A DNA stretch of 64,000 nucleotides from JALHVH01 sp963773685. Lineage in GTDB: Bacteria; Acidobacteriota; Aminicenantia; Aminicenantales; Saccharicenantaceae. The stretch lies in NCBI GenBank assembly GCA_963773685.1, contig CAVZBY010000005.1, positions 186,001 to 250,000 on the forward strand, written 5' to 3'. The translations under genes were made by a program, and so were the position numbers. The notes beneath the pieces were generated by a model that saw nothing but the letters and a program-made list of their open reading frames with translations, made no database searches and was not told the origin of the DNA. This document shows, in pieces, positions 46,629 through 55,156 of the stretch. Within the stretch, counting starts at the first letter, position 1. Each line of letters begins with the position of its first letter.

Positions 46629-47033
46629 ATGAAAGAGAACAAGGATCAGCGGAGTCAGGCCAGCACCTGCTTCGAAGAGGCCCCCTGCGCCGAGATGATG
46701 GAGAAGATCCTGGGCGAACAGGGGATCGGCTCTCTCAGCGAAGAGATGATGAGAACCTGGGCGGAGCGGTGCCGGGAAGGCCGGAAGGGGCCCCAGGAGG
46801 CCCCCGAGGAAGGAAGACCACGGAAAAGAAAACTCAAATGGAGGTGTGAAATGATCGAATCCCTTATGAAGCTTCACAAGTGCGCCGATTGCCCCATCGG
46901 GTGCAGGGGGGCGCGGAAGCCCCGCTCTCTCTTCGGGCGCATCCACCGGTGGCACGCGACGTGGTGGCCCGGCTGGAAGATGTACCAGGCCGAGCTCCGC
47001 GCCCGCAACGCCAAGGCCGCGCCGCAGGCCTGA
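46629..47033 (+). CDS. Hypothetical Cys-rich protein
   Basis: The product has 134 residues from the ATG at 46629, with an AAGG site; an ATG at 46608 is possible. The N-terminal half is acidic and helical and contains CFEEAPCAEMMEKIL. The C-terminal half is basic and has HKCADCPIGCRG, a C-x2-C-x3-C cluster that could hold a metal, followed by a Trp-rich tail (WHATWWPGWKMYQAEL). It is not recognised as a known family. It lies 17 bp before a small membrane protein gene and four genes upstream of a class V aminotransferase. Confidence 0.55.
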   Translation: MKENKDQRSQASTCFEEAPCAEMMEKILGEQGIGSLSEEMMRTWAERCREGRKGPQEAPEEGRPRKRKLKWRCEMIESLMKLHKCADCPIGCRGARKPRSLFGRIHRWHATWWPGWKMYQAELRARNAKAAPQA

Positions 47034-47050
47034 GGACGGGAGGAATCGAA

Positions 47051-47395
47051 ATGAACACGACAAGCAAGCGTTTCGACGAGATCGCCGTGGCCCTGGCCCT
47101 GATCATGACCGGGGGCTTGTGGCTGGCTCCCTCGGGCTCATCCCCGAGGGCACGTGGCTGGCCGGGGCGGGACTGATCCTCCTCGGGCTCAACGCCGCGC
47201 GGCGCGTCCGCGGGATCAAAGTCAGCGGCTTCGGCATCGCATTGGGCCTCGTCGCCTTCGCCTCCGGCGTCGGTCGCAGTCCTCGGCCGGGAGCTTCCGT
47301 TCTGGCCGGCCCTGCTGATCGTCCTGGGGGTCGCCCTGGTCGTTAAGGCCGCTGTCGCGCCCCGTAAGAGCGAAGGCGCGCCCGGCGCCCTGTGA
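47051..47395 (+). pseudogene. Small membrane protein with two compensating frameshifts
   Basis: The frame starts MNTTSKRFDEIAVALALIMTG with a GGAGG site. It must lose one base near 47133 to continue as LGLIPEGTWLAGAGLILLGL, and gain one near 47267 to continue as AVLGRELPFWPALLIVLGV to the TGA at 47393-47395. The net length is a multiple of three. The corrected protein has about 114 residues with four hydrophobic segments. It could be a real gene with sequencing errors or a decayed one. Its neighbours are the Cys-rich protein and an ICMT-like methyltransferase. Confidence 0.5.
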
Positions 47396-47414
47396 CGGCC
47401 GCGGAGGAATGGTC

Positions 47415-48032
47415 ATGTACGCCCTGGACCCCAGGCTCGCCGGGACCATGATCCTGGCCTCGTCGGTGATCTTCCTCATCGTCAAGCGATGGGCGACGGG
47501 CTCCTTCCTGAAGGGCAGACCGGAAGGAGGCTCCTTCCTTTGGTTCACGCACGTCTTCAACCTGTTCTTCCTGCTGGCCGTGAGCCCGGCGGTCACGATC
47601 CTGCTGGTGGCCCGGAGATGGGAGACTCTCGACCCGACGGTCCTGGATCCGGGGCGGAGCCCGTGGCACCTGGGTCTCGAGATCGGCGGGCTCCTGCTTT
47701 GCCTGGCCGGGAACTCTCTGATGTGCTGGGCACTCGTGACGATGCGGGGACATTTCCAGGTTCTCGGGAAGTCCCCCCGGCCGGCGGATCGCTTGCTCCT
47801 GTCCGGACCCTACGGGCTGGTGCGGCACCCGATGTATACGTCGGTCCTGTGCCTTTCGCTGGGCCTGGCGTTCGTCACCCAGTCGTTGGCGATCTTCGCG
47901 CTCTTCTGCGTTTATGCGGGGCTCATCCCGAGTCTCGTCGCCTTCGAGGAAGAGGGACTGCGCCGGGCGTATGGCGAGCCGTTCACTGCCTATCAAAGCC
48001 GGGTCAGGAAGCTCATTCCGCTGTTCTATTGA
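47415..48032 (+). CDS. ICMT-like membrane methyltransferase
   Basis: The product has 205 residues; the start at 47415 is preferred over 47409 because of GGAGG 8 bp upstream. Four to five membrane segments are visible. The C-terminal catalytic segment GPYGLVRHPMYTSVLCLSLG plus FEEEGLRRAYGEPFTAYQSR is diagnostic of isoprenylcysteine carboxyl methyltransferase/phospholipid methyltransferase-like proteins. These bind S-adenosylmethionine and methylate lipids or small lipophilic thiols. The next gene begins 20 bp downstream with its own AAGGAGG. Confidence 0.82.
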   Translation: MYALDPRLAGTMILASSVIFLIVKRWATGSFLKGRPEGGSFLWFTHVFNLFFLLAVSPAVTILLVARRWETLDPTVLDPGRSPWHLGLEIGGLLLCLAGNSLMCWALVTMRGHFQVLGKSPRPADRLLLSGPYGLVRHPMYTSVLCLSLGLAFVTQSLAIFALFCVYAGLIPSLVAFEEEGLRRAYGEPFTAYQSRVRKLIPLFY

Positions 48033-48051
48033 TCGGATGAAGGAGGTCGCC

Positions 48052-50192
48052 GTGAACATGACCGTGATCGCCCGCCCGGATCCCCAGGAGAGCACGCGTC
48101 CTTGCGACGAGGTCGTGCCGCAGAGTCCCGGAGAAGCCGCTTTTGCCGAGCTCGAGGCAAGCGTCGGTCTGGCCCTCGAGACCTATTCCAACGTTCACCG
48201 GGGAGCAGGATACAACTCGATGGCCTCGACCCTTCTTTACGAGCGGGCCCGGGACACGGTCCTGGACGTCTGCGGCCTTGATAGAAGCCGATTTACGGTC
48301 GTCTTCTGCACGCCGGCCCGCGCCGCCGCCATCGAAGCCGCCGCGCGCCCCGCCCGTCCGCTCGTTCTATCGAGCCGCGACCTCGGGCTTCCCCTGGGCC
48401 TCAGGGCCGTGATCGTCAGCTCCCGCGCGCTCCCGAAGGGCGTCCCGTTCCAAACGGGCGGCGGAACGGTCAGGATGGTTTCGCGGCGATCCGTCGTCTG
48501 GGAAGGCGCGCCGGACCGTTTCGAGGCCGGGACTCCGCCCGTCATCAACGCCGTCGCCTTTGCGCGGGGCCTCGAGCTCGCGCGGAGCTTCGGGATCCGA
48601 TCTTTTCAGCCAGGCGCCTCTGAGACGGCGGCGCCGCACGAGATCCTGCACCGGGACGACCTCCAGGAATTCACCGGCCGCGAGCTCCTCCTGCGGCTCA
48701 GGCGGACGACGATCGGGCGCGGCCGCCCGGTTCCGACTTCAGGAGGCTTTCTGCCGTATGTCCACCTCGACAACGCCGCGAGCACGCCGACCTTCCGCGC
48801 CGTGTGGGACGCGGCGCGTCAGGCCTGGAGGCTGCCGGAGGACCGGCGGGCCGAGCTCGTGGCCGCCGTCCGGGCCCAGTGCGCCGGATTCTTCGGAGCG
48901 CCTGCCGACCGCTACGACGTGATCTTCACCTCGAACACGACGGAGGCCATCAATCTCGCGGCCAAGGCCCTGATCCGGGATTTCCCCCCTTTGGAAAAGG
49001 GGGGCTTGGGGGGGGATTTTGCAGCGGCGGTTTGCCCCCGCACCGCGCCAAAGAGCGCGAGACCGTCGTGCTCAACACGCTCGCGGAGCATAACTCGAAC
49101 GAGCTCCCCTGGCGATTCGCCGAGGGCGTCACGCTGGTCCGGACGCCCGTGAACGGCGAGGGGTTCCCGGACCTGAAGGAAATGGAGCGCCTCCTCAGGG
49201 AATACAACGTGGACCGGGCCCACGGGCGGAAACGGATCCGCGTCGTGTCCGTGAGCGGCGCCTCGAACGTCCTCGGGACATGCCCCGACCTCGCCGAGAT
49301 CTGCCGGATGGCTCATCGCTATGAAGCGCTGGTGTTCGTCGATGCGGCCCAGCTTGCGGCCCATCGGGCGATCCGGATGGCGGCCGACGGCATCGACGGG
49401 CTGGCCTTTTCGGGCCACAAGATGTACGCGCCGTTCGGCACGGGCGGCCTCATCCTGAGGAAGGGGTTATGGCGCGCAGGGGACGAGACGTTCGAAGCCG
49501 CGCGGGAGTCCGGGGACGAGAATGTTGCCGGAGTCGCGGCCCTGGGCAAGGCCATCGATCTTCTGGAACGGATCGGGATGGACATCGTCCATGAGGAAGA
49601 ACTGAAGCTGACCCGGACGGCCCTGCGGGAACTCGCGTCGGTGCCCGGCGTCCGGATCTACGGGATCACGGATCCGGATTCGCCGCGCGTCGCCCGGAGG
49701 CTCGGGGTCATCAGCTTCGGCTTGAAGCACGTTCCCCACAATCTCGCGGCCGAAGAGCTGGCCGAGACGGCCGGGTTGGGGGTCCGGACGGGATGTCATT
49801 GCGCCCATATCCTGGTCAAGCGGCTCCTGCGCATATCCTCGGCGCGGGAAGCCTTGTCGAACCTCGGAATGATGTTCGCCCCCCGGATCACAAGGTCCGT
49901 TCTGCCCGGGCTGGTCCGAGTCAGCCTCGGACTGGAAAACGACGAGGCCGATATCCGTCGCCTGGCCCTTGCGCTCGATAGGATCTCCAGCCGGCGCCCG
50001 TCCCTCGTCACGCGGCTCCTGGCCAAGACCCAAAACGCGACGCCGTTCCTGCCGGATACGGAGACGCTCAGGCGCATGCGCGCGGCCGTGGAAAGAGACG
50101 CCTCGTCCGTCCATGGCGCCGCCCCGGCCAGACACGCGGAAGAGCGACTGCGGCCTCCGGTTCGCTTGAGCTGGATCCACTCCGAGGGGTGA
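48052..50192 (+). pseudogene. Class V aminotransferase fusion, interrupted by a repeat
   Basis: Start GTG at 48052 with AAGGAGG 5 bp before. The N-terminal 220 residues look like a decayed copy of a class V aminotransferase start (ALETYSNVHRGAGYNSMAST). A full domain then begins at YVHLDNAASTPTF. It runs to NTTEAINLAAKALIRD, is broken by about 65 bp of repeat, and resumes in another frame at ETVVLNTLAEHNSNELPWRF. The PLP lysine is in GLAFSGHKMYAPFGTGG, and GVRTGCHCAHILVKRLL follows. The C terminus adds about 70 residues. The family includes cysteine desulfurases and isopenicillin-N-epimerase-like enzymes. The interruption should abolish function unless the assembly is wrong. Confidence 0.8.
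48981..49045 (+). repeat. G/C-run palindromic repeat inserted in a coding region
   Basis: The core at 48981-49020 contains C6-T3, then A4-G6, then a G8 run, and can form a hairpin (C6T3 with A3G6). Read in frame it gives PPLEKGGLGGDF. Peptides of this form are familiar to me as accidental translations of a short repeat found in many bacteria. The right boundary, before AAAGAGCGCGAG, is approximate. The frame difference requires an inserted length of 2 modulo 3. Confidence 0.6.
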
Positions 50193-50260
50193 CGCTCCTG
50201 GGGGCCGACCTTTGACTTCGATCAGGCGCCCGGGATATTCTCTCTCGCGGAGTGAAGCCC

Positions 50261-51658
50261 ATGCCCCATTCTGCCCGGTACGAGCTCTTGATGAAAAAAT
50301 TCCCGGAGATCCGACGGATGACGAGCGTCGCGGCCATGTTATTCGCCGGCGCGACCGCCGGATTTCCGGCGGGCCAAAGCGCCGCGGTAGAAGACGTCTT
50401 TCAGGTCATGGAACGGGTTTCAGCCGAAGGCGTGAAGTCCGCACGGCCGGATTTCGACGTCTCGGACATCCCCGTTCTCGTTTATGACGGGCTGAACACC
50501 TACCTGTTCCAGTCCAAGACGGCTCCGGACGGATTCACGAAAACGAACGAAAACAGCCCCGCTTTTTCCTTTCCGGGCCAACATCCTTTGGTGCGCGGGA
50601 ATTCGATCGTCAGGATCGGAGACTCCTGGACGGCGACCAGCGTCCTCAGCCGGACCTCGAGGCGAACCGGCGAGACCTACGACGTCCGGGACATGGCGGG
50701 GATCATCGTTCACGAGCAATTCCACGTCTTCCTGAGGATTCGCCATCCCCGCTGGCGGCAAAACGACGGTGTGCTTCTTTTCTATCCGGCGGAAACGGCG
50801 GAAGCATTGTTTTTGCGCCGGAGGGAAAAGGAGGCGTTTCGGAGAGCCGTCATGGCCCCGGATAAGAATGAAAGAGCCGCTTGGGCCAAGCGGGCGCTGT
50901 CGTGCCGGGAGGAACGCCTGGCCGGGCTCGAGCCTCAGTTCTCGGTCTACGAAAAGGAGCTTCAGCGGACGGAAGGCCTTTCGGATTACATCGAACGGAC
51001 CGTCCGCGGCCTGGACCCGCTGAACGCTTCCACCATCACCAACGGGATCGCTCCGGCCGGAGTGAGGGATCTGGGCTACGTCGAGGGCCGGTGGATGGCC
51101 ATGATCCTCGACAGACTGGATCCGGGATGGAAGTCGGTCCTGGAGGAAAACGATTCCCTCTACCTGGAGGATATCCTGAAAAGCGCCGTCGACCGGATCT
51201 CCGTCGACGCCGAACGGTTCGCCTCAGATGATATCGACCGCCTGAAGATCCAAGCCGGCGAGGATATCGAGGTCTGGGAAGGGAAGAAGAAGAAGGAGGT
51301 CGAGGCGTTCGACCGAAGGACGGGATTCCGGGTGGAGCTCGATGCTTCGTCGAATCCCCTGGCTATCCGGCTTTTCGAGCCGCTGGAGATGGAGATCCTG
51401 GAGGACGGCGGGGTCTATCATCGGATGGTCTTCTCCGCCGCCGGCGAGAGCGGAAGCCTGAGGATCATGGATCAGTCGTGCCTGACATATTTCGACCCGG
51501 GCTGTCGGTTGACCAGGCTGATCATAACCGGCCTCAAGACGGCCCCCGAGATCGCGGACAACGAGATGGTCGTCCGGATCACCGGGGACGGTGTCGACCT
51601 GGAGCTCAAGTACATGACCGCCGTCGAACGGGGTGGGGTTTATACGATCAAGCTTTGA
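50261..51658 (+). CDS. Secreted HExxH protein, putative metallopeptidase
   Basis: About 465 residues are encoded from the ATG at 50261 (GGAG 9 bp upstream); the ATG at 50291 gives a tighter signal peptide (MKKFPEIRRMTSVAAMLFAG). A single zinc motif, GIIVHEQFHVFLRIRHP, occurs near residue 150. Downstream Glu residues in FYPAETAEALFLRR could supply the third ligand. The remainder is helical, then beta-rich (FRVELDASSNPLAIRLFEPL). I do not recognise a named peptidase family, so the call rests on the HExxH motif plus export. Its 3' end overlaps the convergent cytochrome b gene by 19 bp. Confidence 0.6.
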   Translation: MPHSARYELLMKKFPEIRRMTSVAAMLFAGATAGFPAGQSAAVEDVFQVMERVSAEGVKSARPDFDVSDIPVLVYDGLNTYLFQSKTAPDGFTKTNENSPAFSFPGQHPLVRGNSIVRIGDSWTATSVLSRTSRRTGETYDVRDMAGIIVHEQFHVFLRIRHPRWRQNDGVLLFYPAETAEALFLRRREKEAFRRAVMAPDKNERAAWAKRALSCREERLAGLEPQFSVYEKELQRTEGLSDYIERTVRGLDPLNASTITNGIAPAGVRDLGYVEGRWMAMILDRLDPGWKSVLEENDSLYLEDILKSAVDRISVDAERFASDDIDRLKIQAGEDIEVWEGKKKKEVEAFDRRTGFRVELDASSNPLAIRLFEPLEMEILEDGGVYHRMVFSAAGESGSLRIMDQSCLTYFDPGCRLTRLIITGLKTAPEIADNEMVVRITGDGVDLELKYMTAVERGGVYTIKL

Positions 51659-52461
51659 CCGGGGCTTTCGGCTCCTGCAGACTCCAGGGCCTTCCGGCGT
51701 TCCGCCTCGATCTTCCGATATTCGAGAGCGTGGAGCGTCTTCAGCTGATGCCCGGTGATCCTGCCGTCCAGCCAGATCCGGCTCATCGGGAAGACCTCGG
51801 GATTGAGATGGACGTTGTACATGTGCCAGATGATGATCGCCAGGAAGGCCAGCATCGCCTCGTAGCCGTGGGCGATGACGAAGATGTCGAGGACCCATAG
51901 AGGGAAGAGGCTGAGTGACAGCTCGACGTTCCACATGAAGAAGCCCGAGAGGATCATGACCAGCGAGCCCCAGGCGACCGACAGGTACTCGAGCTTCTCG
52001 ACGAAATTGTAGCGGCCGTAGTCGGGCGGCTTTTCGAACTTCCAGAAGGGGTGCCTGTCCATGAACCGCCGGAGGACCCCCTTCCGGTAAAGCCAGCCCG
52101 AGAGTCCGACGTTGTAGCCGAAAAGAGCGACGGCGTCGCGGACATCCTTGGGACCCGGAACGAGCTCGCGGAAGTTCTTGCGGCCCCGACGCGTCATGAT
52201 CGTATAGCCGAAGTGCCAGAGGATGTCGGCGATGAGCAGGACGGCGGCGACGCGGTGGACGATGCCCCGGATGTAGAAGACGCGGCCATAAGCGAAGACC
52301 GCCCGGAAGAGGCGCAGCTCGTAGAACATCAGGGGAAGGCCGGTCAGGACGAGGAGGGTGAACGAGAGGATGAGGACCCAATGCTGGATCCGCTCCACGA
52401 GGTTCATCCGGAGGAAGACCTCGTCGTCGCGGATGAGGCCGCGCCCGGTCATTTCGTCCAT
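51640..52461 (-). CDS. Cytochrome b subunit (formate dehydrogenase gamma/cyt b561 type)
   Basis: The product has 273 residues from an ATG at 52461, 3 bp after GAGGAG; an ATG at 52452 overlaps the upstream stop. Four membrane helices carry His residues expected to ligate b hemes: RIQHWVLILSFTLLVLTG, GIVHRVAAVLLIADILWHFG, the helix after YNFVEKLEYLSVAWGSLVMI, and AHGYEAMLAFLAIIIWHMYN. It is the last gene of a three-gene operon with two multiheme cytochromes c, so it probably passes electrons between menaquinol and the periplasmic hemes. Confidence 0.85.
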   Translation of the reverse strand: MDEMTGRGLIRDDEVFLRMNLVERIQHWVLILSFTLLVLTGLPLMFYELRLFRAVFAYGRVFYIRGIVHRVAAVLLIADILWHFGYTIMTRRGRKNFRELVPGPKDVRDAVALFGYNVGLSGWLYRKGVLRRFMDRHPFWKFEKPPDYGRYNFVEKLEYLSVAWGSLVMILSGFFMWNVELSLSLFPLWVLDIFVIAHGYEAMLAFLAIIIWHMYNVHLNPEVFPMSRIWLDGRITGHQLKTLHALEYRKIEAERRKALESAGAESPGQSLIV

Positions 52462-53681
52462 CGGCTCCTCAGGCGGCGGTAAAGGTCGGCGGCGATGAAC
52501 GCCAGGAACACGGACAGGAGCCCGCCGATGACGACAAGATAGACGACCTTGACGGTGTAGCCCAGGCGGTTCTCGGTCCTCTCCGATACGACGTGGACGC
52601 GACCCTTGGCGACGTTCGCGCCGGCGCCCGGATGGCATCCCCCGCAGGTCGCGGAGATATTGGCCGCGTTGATGGATGACTTCGGGTCGTTCGAGGGACG
52701 GATGTCGTGGTGCCCGTGACAGCTCGCGCAGTTGGCGACGCGGGTCTCGCCGGCCTTCGAGGCCATGCCGTGGTAGGAAGAGGCATAGGTCTTCAACCGG
52801 GATGTCAGCAGGCCATATTGCCGCGCCAGCCGCTCGTCGTCATGACAGCGGGCGCAGACGGCGGCCACCCTTGTAGCGTAGACGCCGGATTTCAGGTCCT
52901 TGGGGGACCGGATATCGTGCTCCGTGTGGCAGTCCGTGCAGACAGGCACGTCCCGGACTCCCTTGACGTAGGCCTTGCCGTGGACGCCTTCGAGGTAATC
53001 CCGCTCGGTGCCCACGTGGCATTCCCCGCAGGTTTCGATGATCTTCGCCCGGGAGACCTTTGAGCCGGCCGCATCCACGGGCCGGACGTCGTGCCCTCCG
53101 TGACAGGAGACGCAGGTCGCGGCCACTCTCAAGCCGGATTCGGACAGGGCCCGGAAATGGACGCTCTTAAGATACTGCCCGACGAAGGCCGGGCCGCGCC
53201 TGGCCTTAACCCTTTCGAGATGGCAGGACATGCACGTGTCCGGGATATTGAGGGCGAAGGTCCGGGAGGCCATGTCCTCGTGGGATAGGATCTCGTGGGT
53301 GCCGTGGCAGTCCTGGCATTGAACGGCGAAGGGCATCGGACCGGCGTGCGGCAGGCCGTGGGCGCTCTTGGCGATAGCGGCCGCGGCGGCGTCATGGCAT
53401 GAAGCGCAGGCGACCGGCCGGAGATCCTCCGCGTGAGGAAAATCGGAGAAGCCCTCCAGGTCCGTATGGCAATCGACACAGGAGATCCCCGCCGAACCAT
53501 GGACCGAGACAGAGAACTTGGCGCCGTCCACGAACACGGGCCGGTCCTGCGCCCCCTTCAGGTCGGGGTCGGCGTGGCAGACCAGGCAGTCCTCGTCCGG
53601 CGGTCCGGTCTGAACGGGCGCCGGGGCGCCGAAGAGCGCCAAGGCCGCAGTCAGAGCCGTGATCGCAGCCCATATTCTCAT
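52449..53681 (-). CDS. Eleven-heme membrane-anchored cytochrome c
   Basis: The product has 410 residues from an ATG at 53681 that overlaps the previous stop (ATGA). A signal peptide ends near residue 25. I count eleven CxxCH heme sites: CLVCH, CVDCH, CASCH, CQDCH, CMSCH, CVSCH, CGECH, CTDCH, CARCH, CASCH and CGGCH. Additional His residues in the form HGxxH or VHGKAY may provide distal ligands. One C-terminal membrane helix (VVYLVVIGGLLSVFLAFIAADLY) anchors it with a basic end facing the cytoplasm. Its partner cytochrome c and the cytochrome b subunit are its direct neighbours. Confidence 0.88.
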   Translation of the reverse strand: MRIWAAITALTAALALFGAPAPVQTGPPDEDCLVCHADPDLKGAQDRPVFVDGAKFSVSVHGSAGISCVDCHTDLEGFSDFPHAEDLRPVACASCHDAAAAAIAKSAHGLPHAGPMPFAVQCQDCHGTHEILSHEDMASRTFALNIPDTCMSCHLERVKARRGPAFVGQYLKSVHFRALSESGLRVAATCVSCHGGHDVRPVDAAGSKVSRAKIIETCGECHVGTERDYLEGVHGKAYVKGVRDVPVCTDCHTEHDIRSPKDLKSGVYATRVAAVCARCHDDERLARQYGLLTSRLKTYASSYHGMASKAGETRVANCASCHGHHDIRPSNDPKSSINAANISATCGGCHPGAGANVAKGRVHVVSERTENRLGYTVKVVYLVVIGGLLSVFLAFIAADLYRRLRSRWTK

Positions 53682-54967
53682 GGCGCTTTCCGGCCTCGCC
53701 CCCTCCGGATAAGGGAAGGCAGTAAATAAAAGAAGGTCAGCGCGGTCAGGATGAGCACGGTCCAGAGAAGCACCCTCCTGACATAATAAGGCGCGCCGGA
53801 GCTCCGGCGGCCGTAGTCTCTGTGGATCTTCGTTCCGGCGATCTTCTTCGTCATATCCGGGTGACAGGAAGCCTGACCGCAGGTCCGTGCCAGGTTGGCC
53901 GGGAAGACCATGGAGCCGGGGTCCGCGGCGGGCCGGATATCGTGAACCCCATGGCAATCGACGCAGGTGGCCTCGGCGGTCCCGCCCATGCCTACGGCGA
54001 TGCCGTGATAGCTCTCGATGAAGGTCGCGATGCGGTCCTCGGGCACGCCGTACTTTCTCATGATCTCGGGCCTGGCGTGACAGGCGGAACAGGTATCGGG
54101 GATGCGGGCCTTGGCCGTGGGGGAGCCCGGAGAAGCGGCTTCGGCGACCGTATGCTCGCCATGGCAATCCACGCACAAGGGGACATCGGGGTTCCCCTTG
54201 AGAGCTTCCCGGCCGTGGATACTGCGGGAGTATTCCTCGAGGGCGGGGGCATGGCATGCGCCGCAGGTCTCGGGTCTCGCCGCTTTGAGGGGGAACATGC
54301 CGACGCCCTGGATATCATGGGCCCCATGGCAGTCGGTGCAAACCGCCGCGAAATCGGCTCCGCCCTCGCCGGACGGGCGGCCGTGGACGCTCCTCCGGTA
54401 CACCTGGTAGGGGGATTCGGCGTGGATGTTGTACTTGAGGACGACGGCCATGTCATCGTGGCAACGAGAGCAGGTGAGGGGAATATGGCGCCGATTGACC
54501 AGGGATTCGGGGTCGGCCGCGGGCTTGATGATGTGGCGGCCGTGGCAATCCCAGCATTTGGCTACTTCCGGGACCCCGCGCTCGAGGTAGGCCCGCCCGT
54601 GGACGCTGTCGGGATAGGATTCCGGACTCACGCCCGGGCGCGAACCCGGAAGGGCCTCGTGGCAGGAGGCCCCGCACGTCGGAGGCGGGAGGTTCTTTTT
54701 GGCTTGATGGGGCGGGCTCCCTTCGCGCCGGTCGAATCCGGCGTGGCAGTCGGTGCAGGCGAGGGCCGTATGGACCGTGCCCGCCAGGGTCACGTCTTGG
54801 TGGCAATCGAGGCACGGTTTCGGGGAGGACGGGCCCTCATCCCGGGGCCCAAGGGAAAGGACGAACCCCGCCGCCAACCCGAAGAGGATAAGGCCAGACT
54901 TCAGTCGATTCAAGGTCGAACCGTTCGTCCCATACCGTGACGACTGCGGAGAGCCTGCCGTATTCAT
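53678..54967 (-). CDS. Multiheme cytochrome c with variant heme sites
   Basis: The product has 429 residues. A hydrophobic N-terminal signal or anchor lies at 22-38 and a C-terminal helix at about 395-418 (RVLLWTVLILTALTFFYLLP). Nine CxxCH motifs are seen, plus two with wider spacing: CGASCH (C-x3-CH) and CGQASCH (C-x4-CH), which gives up to eleven hemes. It resembles the following cytochrome in repeat plan and probably arose by duplication. It is the first gene of the operon, and no strong ribosome site precedes the start at 54967. Confidence 0.86.
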   Translation of the reverse strand: MNTAGSPQSSRYGTNGSTLNRLKSGLILFGLAAGFVLSLGPRDEGPSSPKPCLDCHQDVTLAGTVHTALACTDCHAGFDRREGSPPHQAKKNLPPPTCGASCHEALPGSRPGVSPESYPDSVHGRAYLERGVPEVAKCWDCHGRHIIKPAADPESLVNRRHIPLTCSRCHDDMAVVLKYNIHAESPYQVYRRSVHGRPSGEGGADFAAVCTDCHGAHDIQGVGMFPLKAARPETCGACHAPALEEYSRSIHGREALKGNPDVPLCVDCHGEHTVAEAASPGSPTAKARIPDTCSACHARPEIMRKYGVPEDRIATFIESYHGIAVGMGGTAEATCVDCHGVHDIRPAADPGSMVFPANLARTCGQASCHPDMTKKIAGTKIHRDYGRRSSGAPYYVRRVLLWTVLILTALTFFYLLPSLIRRGRGRKAP

Positions 54968-55156
54968 ATCTTAAATTGGAGGCCGAGGAATGTCAAAGAG
55001 GGGGGACGGGATATTGCATATGAAGATGAGGATGGGCATAATCACAACACGAGAGAGGCACACCGAGGATATCATGGATCCGGCGTCCCGAAATTCCACC
55101 CGACCCCCGGCCTCGACATACGTTTCGTCTCTGAATGATGATTTGGAGTGATCCCC

